Source of the DNA: Natroniella sulfidigena
Lineage (GTDB): Bacteria > Bacillota > Halanaerobiia > Halobacteroidales > Halobacteroidaceae
Assembly: GCF_023223645.1 (NCBI RefSeq)
Contig: NZ_JALKBY010000002.1
Span: 186,001 to 250,000, forward strand
Direction of reading: 5' to 3'
Length of the DNA: 64,000 bases
In this document: one piece after another, positions 7,132-16,378 of the stretch
Layout of the letters: every line of letters begins with the position of its first letter
Position numbering within the stretch: position 1 is the stretch's first letter
The notes under the pieces: model-generated
What the model saw: the letters and a program-made list of their open reading frames with translations, nothing else
Database searches by the model: none
Told to the model about the DNA's origin: nothing
Position numbers and translations under genes: made by a program

Positions 7132-7845
7132 ATGCCAAAAACAGAAAAAAAAAGTAACAACTTCCCCCTAATAGATTTAATCAAAGCACAATTCATTTGG
7201 TATCTAATCAACTTTTTGATCATATTTTTCCAAACTTACGTTTCTCCTGATGAATTACCATATCTAGAAGAAATATATTTTTTAATCTTTAGTATTATTG
7301 GACAAGGTCTATTTATCTCTTTTTTATTATATTGGACTACAATGATTTATGAATTATCCTTTGCAGAGCTAGGAATTAATCTCAATAATTTTCTAACTAA
7401 TTTGAAATTAGGATTAAAAATAAGTTGTCCTTTCTTAATTGGAATTATTTTTATCCACTTAATCCTAACTACTGAACAAATAACTCCTTTAATTATAATT
7501 ACTGATTTAGATCAGCTAGCTTCAAGTCTACTTTATTTTTTATTACTCTTTATTGGCTATTTAGTTCCTGCTTTCAGTAAAGAATTGTTTTACCGTGGCT
7601 TTATTTATTATCAATTCAGACAAAACTATGGTCTTAAATTAGGTTTCTTAGCTAGCTTAATTTATTACACGGTCAGTTACTTAGACTTTAGATTAAGTAG
7701 TCTATTGATCCATTTTATAGTAGGAGCAATTACTACTTATCTATCTCATAAGACAGATTCTTTATTAGCAGCAACAATCTTTCGCTCTACATATCAAGCC
7801 AGTTTAACTCTCTATCTATTTTCATTCTCCAACTGGCAATTTTAA
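7132..7845 (+). CDS. CPBP (Abi/CAAX-protease-like) membrane protein, catalytic motifs degenerate
   Basis: 237 residues with about six to eight hydrophobic segments. KELFYRG (150-156) aligns with the EExxxRG motif of CPBP intramembrane metalloproteases but has Lys for the first Glu. The two downstream motifs that normally supply histidines read IYYTVSYLDF (about 177-186) and FRSTYQ (217-222), with no His. So the metal ligands appear lost and it is probably not an active protease; a pseudo-enzyme or membrane-binding role is possible. It is a single-gene unit facing the radical SAM gene, with one base between the two stops. Family call moderate; function unknown. Confidence 0.6.
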   Translation: MPKTEKKSNNFPLIDLIKAQFIWYLINFLIIFFQTYVSPDELPYLEEIYFLIFSIIGQGLFISFLLYWTTMIYELSFAELGINLNNFLTNLKLGLKISCPFLIGIIFIHLILTTEQITPLIIITDLDQLASSLLYFLLLFIGYLVPAFSKELFYRGFIYYQFRQNYGLKLGFLASLIYYTVSYLDFRLSSLLIHFIVGAITTYLSHKTDSLLAATIFRSTYQASLTLYLFSFSNWQF

Positions 7846-7846
7846 A

Positions 7847-8827
7847 TTACAAACTGACTTTAATTTTTGTTCCACATTCTGGACAACTTTTATCTACTAA
7901 CTTAACCTGTACTTGATTATGACCTCTCTGAATCACTGGGTATTTACAGTCAGGACAATAAGTAGTTCGATGTTGTTCATTAGGGATATTTCCTAAGTAA
8001 ACATAATCAAGCTTTTCTTCTGCAATATTTTTGGCTTCTAATAGTTTTTCTACTGGAGTAGGCTCTTTATGCAATTGATAACGAGGAAAGTAACGAGCAA
8101 AATGAACTGGAATCTGACAATCAAAGTCTGCTATCCAATCAACTAATTGCTTGATCTCTGCTTTAGAATCATTTAATCCAGGAATCAATAAGGTAGTAAT
8201 CTCTAATAAAGTAGTTTTGTAGGTTAATTCGACTGTTTTTTTAACCGGATTTAATTTCCCTGCACAGATCCGCTGGTAAAATTCATCAGCAAAAGACTTT
8301 AAATCGAGATTAATAGCATCAATATAAGGTAATAACTCTTTTAGTGGTTGTGGATTAATCATTCCATTAGTAATTAAGACATTCTTCAATCCTTCCTGCC
8401 GGGCCAACTTTGCTGTCTCCAAAACATACTCATACCAAACCAATGGCTCTGAATAGGTATAAGCCAACCCAATTGAATCCTTAGCTAAAGCTAATTCGAC
8501 AGCTTGCTGAGAAGAAAGTTCTTCAGTATCTCTTCTAGGTTCATGAGCAATCTTATAATTTTGACAGAACTTACATTTTAGATTACAACCTACTGTTCCC
8601 AAAGAAAGAATTTGACTCCCAGGCTGAAAATGAAATAGAGGCTTTTTCTCAATTGGATCCATAGCCACAGCACTGACCCGCTGATAAGTACTTGCCCGTA
8701 ATTTACCTTCCTTGACTTCTCTTACCTGACACTCCCCCTGCTCACCTTCCATTAATAAACAAGCATGAGGACAAAGTTGGCACCTAACTGCATTACCTTC
8801 CTGCCTATAATATAATGCTTCTTTCAC
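7847..8827 (-). CDS. amrS: AmmeMemoRadiSam system radical SAM enzyme
   Basis: 326 residues. The radical SAM cluster motif CNLKCKFCQN is at 81-90 (C81, C85, C88). It is preceded by a Cys-rich N-terminal segment (CQLCPHAC, later C33) and followed by C-terminal zinc-ribbon-like pairs (CPDC near 300 and CPEC near 318). This layout, with GTVGCN, is that of the PflA-like radical SAM protein encoded beside Memo and AMMECR1. The start is GTG at 8827 after a G-rich Shine-Dalgarno. The next gene upstream on the same strand (9073-10482) is the Memo-AMMECR1 fusion, confirming the system. Its substrate is not known from this sequence. Confidence 0.88.
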   Translation of the reverse strand: MKEALYYRQEGNAVRCQLCPHACLLMEGEQGECQVREVKEGKLRASTYQRVSAVAMDPIEKKPLFHFQPGSQILSLGTVGCNLKCKFCQNYKIAHEPRRDTEELSSQQAVELALAKDSIGLAYTYSEPLVWYEYVLETAKLARQEGLKNVLITNGMINPQPLKELLPYIDAINLDLKSFADEFYQRICAGKLNPVKKTVELTYKTTLLEITTLLIPGLNDSKAEIKQLVDWIADFDCQIPVHFARYFPRYQLHKEPTPVEKLLEAKNIAEEKLDYVYLGNIPNEQHRTTYCPDCKYPVIQRGHNQVQVKLVDKSCPECGTKIKVSL

Positions 8828-8847
8828 CTTCAGCCCCCCCTTTTAAA

Positions 8848-9066
8848 GCAGATAATAGTTGAGAATTAATAGTGAATAGTTATAGATCAAACCATTAAAA
8901 CTTAAAAATTAACTATCTATAATGAATAATTTAGAATTAACATTCAAAATCAAAAACATTCAAAACTAGATATTTCATAATTAATAATTCTTAACTAAGA
9001 TTTCAAAGTTATGATTCTTTAAGGTTTAGTTTTTTTACTATTAGTTATTCATTATTAACTATTAAT
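8848..9066. repeat. AT-rich intergenic segment with imperfect terminal inverted repeats
   Basis: The left end contains AATTAATAGTGAATAGT. The right end contains, reading the other strand, AATTAATAGTTAATAATGAAT. Between them is very AT-rich sequence without a reading frame. It could be a small non-autonomous element or simple-sequence drift between the two AmmeMemoRadiSam genes. Confidence 0.4.
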
Positions 9067-9072
9067 TGCCCT

Positions 9073-10482
9073 TTAAGTGTGTCTTGTTACTGTAAAACGC
9101 ATCAGCTCAATACCATCTTCATTAGAAGAAATTCCAGCTTTTCGTTTAGCAATTTCAACTTGCTTAGTAGCAGTATTAACCCCTTCTAAATCAGGTAATA
9201 ACAGGCCAGTTCGCTCACCTTGCTTGACAATTACTCCATACTTTTTAGGGTCAAGTTGTTCTATATTCTCTATCTTTTCTGGCTCTCCTAATATATCTAC
9301 TGAATAAGTCAACTCTTCTAATTCATTTAAATTAACAGATTCAAACCGTGGATCTTTAAAAGCAGCACTTAAAGCATTATTGATAACTTCCTCTGCTATA
9401 TTAGCTTGAGTTGGTTCGGTAGTTCCTATGCACCCTCGCAGTTGCTCATCTTTTTTGATCGAGACAAAAACACCTGCTTGTTCTGTTAGTCTCGGATCTA
9501 AATCAGATGGTGGGTCAATTACTTCTTTGTTTTTAGCATATTCCTCTACCGTCTTCCGGGCCAACCTGACTACTTCACTCTCATTTTCCCTGATTTTTTC
9601 TAACTTGACCTTTTTATTAGCAATAATCTGCTCTAACAGGCTACTACCTTCAGTTTTACCTTCTACTCGATAGCTAGCTACTGCATAACCGACTCCAAAA
9701 GGCCCTTGGTAGGACAATACCCCTCCTTCTACATCTAAACCATCAATAGCACCTAACATAATAATCAATGGCCTTAAACCACATTCTCCTGCCTTTTCAA
9801 TCAAAGAAGGATCAAGATTAAATACTTCTTCAACTTCCAAATCATCTAAATATTCCACTATAGCTTCATCAAACTCCCTACCACGAGGGTTAAATCCTGC
9901 TGGAGCATCAGTTGTTAAACGATGCGATAGATCACCACTAGCAACTACAGCTACTTTATAGCCAGCCCTTTGAGCAACTAGCTGAATTACCTTACCAAAT
10001 TTATATAATTCTTCATAAGATAACATTCCCATGGTAATTGGTATTAGTGGCAGATCAATTCCAGCCTCTTTTAAATAATATAAAGGAACTAATACCCCAT
10101 GATCTAATTTTAAATCAACATCAATTTTGCGAGCAGTCGCTTGATCAATTCTAGCTACTGTAATATCTGCCCTATTACTTGCTCTAATAATCTCTTGGGT
10201 AAGTTCTTCTTCTAATTGATAACTAAACTTCAAATCTCGATGACCAAATTGTGCAAAATCACCTACTAACTCCTGTTGGCTTAAAATACTGATTGCATCA
10301 CTAAAGACTGGCCCGTGGGGGCTGATAGTGATAATTAAATCTGGATCTGACTCTTTAAGTTGTCGAGCAAATTGTTGCATACTTTCCTTAGTTTTTTCAA
10401 CCTCTTCTAAATTATTAAGACCTATCTCAGGCACCAAAATTGGAGGATGAGGTGCCAAACCGGCAAAAACAGTTCCAGTCAT
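9073..10482 (-). CDS. Memo-AMMECR1 fusion protein of the AmmeMemoRadiSam system
   Basis: 469 residues. About 1-270 is a Memo/LigB-like (class III extradiol dioxygenase fold) domain with GLAPHPPILVPEIG at the start, ISPHGP and VASGDLSHRL. About 280-469 is an AMMECR1 domain with SIKKDEQLRGCIGT and SAAFKDPRFESV. In many bacteria these are separate genes; here they are one chain, as in the protein AB form. The ATG at 10482 has AAAGGAGTG upstream. Together with the radical SAM gene downstream on the same strand it forms the full three-part system. The biochemical role of the system is not established; a redox or post-translational modification function is inference. Confidence 0.9.
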   Translation of the reverse strand: MTGTVFAGLAPHPPILVPEIGLNNLEEVEKTKESMQQFARQLKESDPDLIITISPHGPVFSDAISILSQQELVGDFAQFGHRDLKFSYQLEEELTQEIIRASNRADITVARIDQATARKIDVDLKLDHGVLVPLYYLKEAGIDLPLIPITMGMLSYEELYKFGKVIQLVAQRAGYKVAVVASGDLSHRLTTDAPAGFNPRGREFDEAIVEYLDDLEVEEVFNLDPSLIEKAGECGLRPLIIMLGAIDGLDVEGGVLSYQGPFGVGYAVASYRVEGKTEGSSLLEQIIANKKVKLEKIRENESEVVRLARKTVEEYAKNKEVIDPPSDLDPRLTEQAGVFVSIKKDEQLRGCIGTTEPTQANIAEEVINNALSAAFKDPRFESVNLNELEELTYSVDILGEPEKIENIEQLDPKKYGVIVKQGERTGLLLPDLEGVNTATKQVEIAKRKAGISSNEDGIELMRFTVTRHT

Positions 10483-10576
10483 CTTATCACTCCTTTTTTT
10501 ATAATTATTTCCTCAAGATTGCTTCCTATTCATTTTATTCTTCCCTACTTCTTCATTATTCAATATTAAATGTTTT

Positions 10577-10612
10577 ACTAGTTACTAATCACCAGTTACT
10601 AGTCACTAATAA
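10577..10612. repeat. AT-rich TAGTNA repeat tract
   Basis: Tandem-like copies of ACTAGTTACTAATCACC and TTACTAGTCACTAAT upstream of the Memo-AMMECR1 gene. Same style as the tracts at 5224 and 8848. Confidence 0.45.
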
Positions 10613-10628
10613 ATATACCTAGGCATAG

Positions 10629-10656
10629 AAAAAAGGAAGAGCTGACCCCTTCCTTA
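10629..10656 (-). terminator. Terminator after rpsI
   Basis: Minus strand AAGGAAG, nine-base loop, CTTCCTT running into a T tract, just past the rpsI stop. It closes the rplM-rpsI unit. Confidence 0.75.
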
Positions 10657-10668
10657 TTAAAACTAAGA

Positions 10669-11064
10669 TTATCTTTTTGAAAATTGTGGTGACTTACGTG
10701 CTTTCTTACGCCCATACTTTTTACGTTCTTTCATTCGTGGATCTCTAGTTAAGAAACCATGCTTTTTAAGTGCAGCACGATAATCTTCATCAGCTTCTAG
10801 CAACGCACGAGCAATTCCATGACGAATAGCTCCAGCTTGACCTGATGTTCCACCACCTTCAGCTTTAGCAATTACATCAAAATCACCTAAAGTTGCAGTT
10901 GCTTCTAGTGGTTGTTTAACTACTTGCTCTAATACATCTCTACCAAAGTATTCAGATAAAGGTTTATTATTAACAATAATTTTCCCATCACCAGGAATCA
11001 ATCTAATACGTGCAGTTGAAGTCTTTCTTCGTCCAGTTCCTAAATATTCAACCTCTGCCGCCAT
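10669..11064 (-). CDS. rpsI: 30S ribosomal protein S9
   Basis: 131 residues, with the typical [14 protein letters not shown] start and the [19 protein letters not shown] segment. The C-terminal tail ends in SPQFSKR, the basic tail that reaches the decoding center of the small subunit and whose terminal Arg contacts P-site tRNA. It follows rplM by 27 bases and is transcribed with it from the promoter at 11610-11638. The terminator at 10629-10656 closes the unit. Confidence 0.97.
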   Translation of the reverse strand: MAAEVEYLGTGRRKTSTARIRLIPGDGKIIVNNKPLSEYFGRDVLEQVVKQPLEATATLGDFDVIAKAEGGGTSGQAGAIRHGIARALLEADEDYRAALKKHGFLTRDPRMKERKKYGRKKARKSPQFSKR

Positions 11065-11091
11065 AAAAAACTCCTCCTTCCAATATTTATA

Positions 11092-11520
11092 TTATAATTC
11101 TAATTCTTTAGGCTGTTGAGCTTCGTGTGGATGTTCAGTTCCAGCATAGACTTTTAATTTCTTTAACATTTTACGACCTAATCTATTTTTAGGTAACATT
11201 CCTTTCACAGCATGCTCTATTACCAATTCAGGCTTCTTTTCTAGTAATTCACCATATGGTATAGACTTTAATCCACCAGGATATCTAGAATGCTTGTGAT
11301 ATAACTTTTGCTCCAGCTTATTACCAGTTAAATGAACTTGGTCAGCATTAACTACAATTACATAATCGCCAGTATCAACATGTGGTGTATAAATTGGTTT
11401 ATGCTTTTCTCTTAAAACTTTTGCAATTTCTGAAGCAGCTCGACCCAAAGTCTTGCCAGCAAGGTCTACAACATACCATTCTCTATCAATTTCTTCTGGT
11501 TTTGCCATATATGTGCTCAT
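11092..11520 (-). CDS. rplM: 50S ribosomal protein L13
   Basis: 142 residues with the L13 core ([45 protein letters not shown]). An assembly-initiator protein binding 23S rRNA. The ATG at 11520 has GGAGGG six bases upstream. A promoter and a short leader hairpin precede it, so rplM-rpsI can be expressed independently of the large ribosomal operon upstream. Confidence 0.97.
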   Translation of the reverse strand: MSTYMAKPEEIDREWYVVDLAGKTLGRAASEIAKVLREKHKPIYTPHVDTGDYVIVVNADQVHLTGNKLEQKLYHKHSRYPGGLKSIPYGELLEKKPELVIEHAVKGMLPKNRLGRKMLKKLKVYAGTEHPHEAQQPKELEL

Positions 11521-11565
11521 AACTTTCCCTCCTTACAACTTGATTTATTTATATATTTTTAAGAA

Positions 11566-11582
11566 CTGACCGGGGCTGTCAG
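11566..11582 (-). promoter_or_regulatory. Leader hairpin before rplM (possible L13 leader)
   Basis: Minus-strand RNA CTGAC/GTCAG stem with a C/G-rich loop in the untranslated leader of rplM. L13 leaders are known in Firmicutes, but I cannot confirm a match to that family by eye. Confidence 0.35.
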
Positions 11583-11609
11583 CGGTAAATCTCAGACATA
11601 TATATGTTT

Positions 11610-11638
11610 ATTTTATTATACCAAACTACTACTGTCAA
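11610..11638 (-). promoter_or_regulatory. Promoter of rplM-rpsI
   Basis: Minus strand TTGACA (11633-11638), 17-bp spacer, TAAAAT (11610-11615), between truA and rplM. Confidence 0.75.
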
Positions 11639-11651
11639 GAAGTTTTAACAG

Positions 11652-12386
11652 TTAATAATTTACTTTAGTTAATGATAATCCACAAGCAGGGGCAGTAGAA
11701 CCAGCTAGCTTGCGATTTTTAGCTAATAGAACTTTCTTTACCCAATCAGGTTCCTGTTTTCCTATGGCAACTTCAACTAAAGTTCCAACAATAATTCTGA
11801 TCATATTATATAAAAAGCCACTTCCTTTAATAGCTATAGTTATCAGGTGATCAGTTATATCAATCTCTAAACTATAAATTTGGCGAACTGGACTTTTAGC
11901 ACTACAACCAGCAGCTCGAAAAGAGGAGAAATCATATTCTCCAACTAGATACTGTGCTCCTTCTTTCATTGCCTCTAAATTTAATTTATGATTAATATGA
12001 TAAGTATAATTCCGTAAAAATGGTGAAGGAAATTTTTTGTTATAGATTTGATAATGATATAATTTCCCTGTAGTATCGTATCTAGCATGAAATTTGGGGC
12101 TAACTTCATGGGCATCAGTTATTACAATATCAGCAGGTAATTTAGTATTTAATGCTAAGGCAAATCGTTCAGTTGGAATTGAAGATTTAACTTTACAATT
12201 AAATACTTGTCCTTTGGCATGCACTTTAGCATCAGTTCTACTAGCTCCAATGATCTTGACTTCTTTTTTGATCAATTTCTGTAATGCTTTCTCTATCTCC
12301 CCTTGAATAGTTACTGCATTATTTTGACGTTGAAAACCATGATAATTCGTACCATCATAAGCAACAGTGCATTTTAGATTCCGCAT
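11652..12386 (-). CDS. truA: tRNA pseudouridine(38-40) synthase
   Basis: 244 residues from the ATG at 12386, six bases after GGAGTG; GTG at 12395 and ATG at 12389 are alternatives. The catalytic aspartate lies in GASRTDAKVHA (D52), and YDGTNYHGFQRQ and GSGFLYNMIR are family landmarks. It isomerises uridines 38-40 in the anticodon stem-loop of many tRNAs. The location between ecfT and rplM is the conserved Firmicute arrangement. Confidence 0.95.
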   Translation of the reverse strand: MRNLKCTVAYDGTNYHGFQRQNNAVTIQGEIEKALQKLIKKEVKIIGASRTDAKVHAKGQVFNCKVKSSIPTERFALALNTKLPADIVITDAHEVSPKFHARYDTTGKLYHYQIYNKKFPSPFLRNYTYHINHKLNLEAMKEGAQYLVGEYDFSSFRAAGCSAKSPVRQIYSLEIDITDHLITIAIKGSGFLYNMIRIIVGTLVEVAIGKQEPDWVKKVLLAKNRKLAGSTAPACGLSLTKVNY

Positions 12387-12399
12387 CATTTCCACTCCA

Positions 12400-13194
12400 T
12401 TATAAAAAAATAGCTACTAAACCTAGGTAAAACAAACTGAATATCATTGTTAAATAATCCCTGCTAGCTAAAACCAATACATTCATTCTTGTTCTATTCT
12501 CTCCTCCACGATAACACCTTGCTTCCATAGCTAAAGCTAATTCATCAGCTCTGCGAAAAGCATTTACAAACAAAGGAACAAGTAATGGAATCAAACTCTT
12601 AGCCTTATCAATTAAATTACCATTTTCAAAATCAGCACCTCTAGCCTGTTGAGCCTTCATTATTTTCTGTGCTTCTTCTAATAAGGTAGGAATAAACCTT
12701 AAGGCAATCGTCATCATCATCGCTAATTCATGAGCCGGCACTCCAATTTTTTTAAAAGGATTTAATAACCTTTCCAGTCCATCCGTTAATTCTAAAGGAG
12801 AAGTCGTCAAAGTCAACAATGAAGTAAAAGTAATCAAAAAGATTAAGCGTAATGCCATAAACAACCCTAATCTTAACCCTTCTTCTTCAATCCTTAAAAA
12901 TCTCCACTGCCATAATACATCCCCACCTCTAGTCATAAATAAATGAATTAACAAAGTAAATAGAATAATAAATGTCAAAGGCTTAATACTTTTTAAAATT
13001 CGTTTTAAATTAATTTTAGCCATCATAGTTGCTAGGAAAATAAAACCAGCCAAAATAAAATAACCACTAAAAGTATTAATTAAAAACACAGTGGTAATAA
13101 AAAGCATTACAACTAAAATTTTAGTTCTCGGGTCAGATTTATGAACTACTGAATCCCGTTCAATATACTGACCAATCATAATCTCATCTAACAT
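12400..13194 (-). CDS. ecfT: ECF transporter transmembrane component
   Basis: 264 residues with several membrane helices (about 28-62, 68-88, 110-132, 245-262). The cytosolic coupling-helix motif pair is seen as QQARGAD (near 182) and ALAMEARCYRGG (near 220), which contact the ATPases. It scaffolds vitamin-binding S components. The gene abuts ecfA2 (stop to start four bases) in the conserved ecfA1-ecfA2-ecfT-truA order. The only S component in this window is BioY (2141-2683). Confidence 0.94.
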   Translation of the reverse strand: MLDEIMIGQYIERDSVVHKSDPRTKILVVMLFITTVFLINTFSGYFILAGFIFLATMMAKINLKRILKSIKPLTFIILFTLLIHLFMTRGGDVLWQWRFLRIEEEGLRLGLFMALRLIFLITFTSLLTLTTSPLELTDGLERLLNPFKKIGVPAHELAMMMTIALRFIPTLLEEAQKIMKAQQARGADFENGNLIDKAKSLIPLLVPLFVNAFRRADELALAMEARCYRGGENRTRMNVLVLASRDYLTMIFSLFYLGLVAIFL

Positions 13195-13198
13195 TATT

Positions 13199-14047
13199 TT
13201 AACCTCGCATTAACTTTAATATTTCCTGCTTAGCTTCTTTGACAGTAAAGATATCAGTAGCTACCTTGTTACCTTCACTTTTTAACTTCAATAATACTTC
13301 TGTAATCTGTGGTACTCCCAAACCAATCCCCTGTAAAAATTCCTGGTGCTGAAAAACTTCTGCAGGACTTCCTTCTAATACTAACTTTCCTTCATCTAAC
13401 ACTAAAACTCTATCAGCTAAACGTGCAATCTCTTCCATTCGATGAGAAATTAAAATAATTGTCAATGAGGTCTTTTGCTGTACAGCAACAATTTCAGTTA
13501 TTATCTCTCGTCTAGTTTTAGGATCTAAGCCAGCTGTTGGTTCATCTAAAATTAAAATTTCTGGTTCCATAGCTAATACACCAGCAATAGCTACTCTTCT
13601 CTGTTGCCCACCGGATAACTTAAAAGGAGATCTATCCTTAAAGGTTTCATAGTCTAAGTTCACTACCTCTAAAGCATTTTTGACCTGCTCTTCAATTTCT
13701 TGTTCAGTTAATCCTAAATTTTTAGGACCAAAAGCCACATCAGCAAAGACAGTCTCTTCAAATAACTGATGTTCAGGATACTGAAAAACAAGACCTACTT
13801 TCTGTCTTACCTCTTTTAAGTTCTTAATTTTTGTAATATCCTGATCATCAATCATAATTTGACCTGCACTAGGTCTAATCAAACCATTTAAGGTTTGGAC
13901 AAGAGTTGATTTACCTGACCCTGTATGCCCTATTAAACCAACAAACTCCCCTTGCTCAATCGCAAAATTTATATCCTGTAAAGAATAGTTATCAGGGTTT
14001 GCTTCCGAATCATAACTATGACTTAAATCTTTGACTTCAAGTAACAT
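13199..14047 (-). CDS. ecfA2: ECF transporter ATPase EcfA2
   Basis: 282 residues. Walker A is GHTGSGKST, the ABC signature is LSGGQQRR, and Walker B is ILILDEPT, with a switch histidine in LISHRM. It overlaps the ecfA1 end by 25 bases. With EcfA1 it forms the heterodimeric ATPase that powers vitamin uptake by several S components. The order identifies it as the A2 subunit. Confidence 0.94.
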   Translation of the reverse strand: MLLEVKDLSHSYDSEANPDNYSLQDINFAIEQGEFVGLIGHTGSGKSTLVQTLNGLIRPSAGQIMIDDQDITKIKNLKEVRQKVGLVFQYPEHQLFEETVFADVAFGPKNLGLTEQEIEEQVKNALEVVNLDYETFKDRSPFKLSGGQQRRVAIAGVLAMEPEILILDEPTAGLDPKTRREIITEIVAVQQKTSLTIILISHRMEEIARLADRVLVLDEGKLVLEGSPAEVFQHQEFLQGIGLGVPQITEVLLKLKSEGNKVATDIFTVKEAKQEILKLMRG

Positions 14048-14859
14048 AACTTTTCCACCAACTCATCTATATTAAAAATATCAGGAGGGATATCTAAACC
14101 TGCCTGAGATAACTGAAAAGCCAATTCAGTCAATTGTGGAACATCTAAATGATATTTCTTAATCTCATCTACTTGGCTGAATATCTCTTGAGGAGTCCCT
14201 TCCAAAGCAATTTGACCTTGATCCATCACAATAATTCTATCTGCCAATAATGCTTCATTCATAAAGTGAGTAATATGGACTACTGTCATCCCTAACTTTT
14301 GATTCAAATCCTGTACAGTTGCCATTACATTTTCTCTACCAACAGGATCTAACATAGCAGTTGGTTCATCTAATACTAAACATGTAGGATTCATTGCTAA
14401 AATACCTGCAATAGCTATTCTTTGTTTTTGACCACCAGATAAATTATGAGGAGCATTACGCCTAAACTTTTCCATCCCAACTGCCTCTAATGCTTCTCTA
14501 ACTCGTTCTTTAATCATTGCCGATTCAAGTCCCAAATTTTCTGGGCCAAAGGCTATATCTTCCTCTACAATATTGGCTACTAATTGGTTGTCAGGATTTT
14601 GGAATACCATGCCTATCTGTTGTCTAATTTGCCAAATGTTTTCTTGCTCAGAAGTGGCTTGTTCATTAACTAAGACTTGTCCATCAGTTGGTACTAATAA
14701 TCCATTTAACATCTTAGCTAAAGTAGATTTTCCTGAACCATTATGGCCTACAATAACAACAAACTCTCCCGAATCAATTTCTAAATCGACTCCATTTAAC
14801 ACCCAATCTTGTTCTTCGTTATAGCGATAATATAGATCTGAAATCTCAATTAATGACAT
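14023..14859 (-). CDS. ecfA1: ECF transporter ATPase EcfA1
   Basis: 278 residues. Walker A is GHNGSGKST, the signature is LSGGQKQR, and Walker B is CLVLDEPT. First gene of the ECF module, separated from rplQ by 116 bases that hold a large hairpin (14882-14960), so its level may be set by partial readthrough from the ribosomal operon. Confidence 0.94.
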   Translation of the reverse strand: MSLIEISDLYYRYNEEQDWVLNGVDLEIDSGEFVVIVGHNGSGKSTLAKMLNGLLVPTDGQVLVNEQATSEQENIWQIRQQIGMVFQNPDNQLVANIVEEDIAFGPENLGLESAMIKERVREALEAVGMEKFRRNAPHNLSGGQKQRIAIAGILAMNPTCLVLDEPTAMLDPVGRENVMATVQDLNQKLGMTVVHITHFMNEALLADRIIVMDQGQIALEGTPQEIFSQVDEIKKYHLDVPQLTELAFQLSQAGLDIPPDIFNIDELVEKLCYLKSKI

Positions 14860-14881
14860 CTTCTCACCAGCCTAGTATAGG

Positions 14882-14960
14882 AAAAACAGCCATTGATGAT
14901 ACCGGACGAAGAAACAAGAAGCTCTTAACGTCCAGTATTATTCAATTTAGATGGCTGTTT
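14882..14960 (-). terminator. Three-tier hairpin between rplQ and ecfA1
   Basis: In the minus-strand RNA AAACAGCCAT (14951-14960) pairs with ATGGCTGTTT (14884-14893), followed by a short T run. Inside, ATACTGGACG (14929-14938) pairs with CGTCCGGTAT (14899-14908) over 10 bp with one G-U. The 20-nt apical part contains AAGAGCTTCTT, which can pair again. The internal loop is asymmetric (12 versus 5 nt). It may be an attenuator between the ribosomal and ECF genes, or a structured regulatory RNA. Confidence 0.6.
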
Positions 14961-14975
14961 AATAATTAATTCAAT

Positions 14976-15317
14976 TTATTCTACTAACTCTAAAATAACC
15001 ATTGGTGCTGCATCGCCTCTTCTTGGACCTAATTTCATAATTCGAGTATATCCTCCTGGACGGTCAGCAAATCGTGGTGCAATTTCATCAAATAAGGCCT
15101 CTACTGCTTCTCCATCCTGAAGTTGGCCCATTACTTGTCTACGAGCATGTTGAGTATCTTGTTTAGCTTTAGTAACTAGCTTTTCAGCAAATTTCCGTGC
15201 TTCCTTAGCTTTGGGCTCAGTAGTTTCAATCCGCTCATTTTTAAATAAAGCATTAGCTAATGAGATTAACAAAGCTTTACGTGATGAACTCTTACGACTT
15301 AATTTTCTTTGAGCCAT
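14976..15317 (-). CDS. rplQ: 50S ribosomal protein L17
   Basis: 113 residues, with the bacterial L17 core ([53 protein letters not shown]). It lies near the polypeptide exit on the large subunit. It follows rpoA by 28 bases in the standard order. It is the last ribosomal gene of the alpha operon before the hairpin and the ECF genes. Confidence 0.97.
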   Translation of the reverse strand: MAQRKLSRKSSSRKALLISLANALFKNERIETTEPKAKEARKFAEKLVTKAKQDTQHARRQVMGQLQDGEAVEALFDEIAPRFADRPGGYTRIMKLGPRRGDAAPMVILELVE

Positions 15318-15345
15318 AACTAATCCCTCCTTCTTTAATTCAATT

Positions 15346-16287
15346 TTATAACTCAGGCTGCTGTAAAGATAGATCCAATTCAGCTAATTTAGCCTTAATC
15401 TCTTGCAACGACTTTTTACCTAAATTTCTAACTTTCATTAAATCATCTTCTGTTATATCCGTTAATTCCTCAACAGTATTAATCCCAGCTCGTTTTAAGC
15501 AGTTAGAAGAACGAACCGATAATTCTAATTCTTCAATTGTAGTCTCTAAAATTTTATCCTTTTCTTCCTCTTCTTTTTCAACCATAATATCTGTATCATT
15601 AATCTCTTCATTAAGATTAATAAATAGATCCAGATGTTCTTCGATAACTTTAGCAGCTAAACTAATAGACTCTTCTGGATCAATACTTCCATCAGTTTTC
15701 ACTTCTAAGATTAATCTATCAAAATCACTTCTGTTACCTACACGAGCATTTTCTACTTTAAAATTAACTCGTTCAATAGGAGAAAAAGAAGAATCAATAG
15801 GTATTACTCCTATTACATGTTCATCATCCTTATTTTCTTCTGCAGTAACATATCCTCGACCTTGTTCTACAGTAGCTTCTAAGCTGAAGTCGGCTTCTTC
15901 TGATAAAGTAGCAATATGAAGATCTGGATTTAAGATTTCTAAATTCCCACTTACCTGAAAATCACCAGCAACAACTTCTCCTTCACCACTTGCTTCTACT
16001 CGTAAAGTCTGAGGCTCTTGTTCGTCCATATCAATAAGTACTTCCTTTAAATTTAAAATGATATCTGTTACATCTTCTACAACTCCTGGAACAGTAGAAA
16101 ATTCATGACGAACTCCTTCTATCTTAATAGAAGTTATTGCAGCTCCTGGTAAAGATGACAACATAATTCTTCTCAAAGAATTACCTAAAGTAATACCATA
16201 TCCCCGCTCTAAAGGAGAAACAATAAACTTACCATAATCATCTGTAGATTCAATACGTTCAATTGATGGTTTTTGAATTTCAATCAT
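15346..16287 (-). CDS. rpoA: DNA-directed RNA polymerase subunit alpha
   Basis: 313 residues. N-terminal dimerisation domain ([22 protein letters not shown] is split here by family variation around residues 29-50). The linker near 230-245 is rich in Glu, and the C-terminal domain (about 250-313) has the [17 protein letters not shown] and [15 protein letters not shown] segments that contact UP elements and regulators. Scaffold for beta and beta-prime assembly. It follows rpsD in the alpha operon. Confidence 0.97.
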   Translation of the reverse strand: MIEIQKPSIERIESTDDYGKFIVSPLERGYGITLGNSLRRIMLSSLPGAAITSIKIEGVRHEFSTVPGVVEDVTDIILNLKEVLIDMDEQEPQTLRVEASGEGEVVAGDFQVSGNLEILNPDLHIATLSEEADFSLEATVEQGRGYVTAEENKDDEHVIGVIPIDSSFSPIERVNFKVENARVGNRSDFDRLILEVKTDGSIDPEESISLAAKVIEEHLDLFINLNEEINDTDIMVEKEEEEKDKILETTIEELELSVRSSNCLKRAGINTVEELTDITEDDLMKVRNLGKKSLQEIKAKLAELDLSLQQPEL

Positions 16288-16378
16288 TAACTTTAAACCC
16301 TCCCTTATAATAAACTAAATTTACTACAATTAGTTGAGGGTGATAACTTTTGGGCAGCAAACATACAAATTTATACTA

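Noticed and set aside
16288-16378. Promoter between rpsD and rpoA
   Set aside because: TTGTAG and TATTAT occur but only 11 bases apart.
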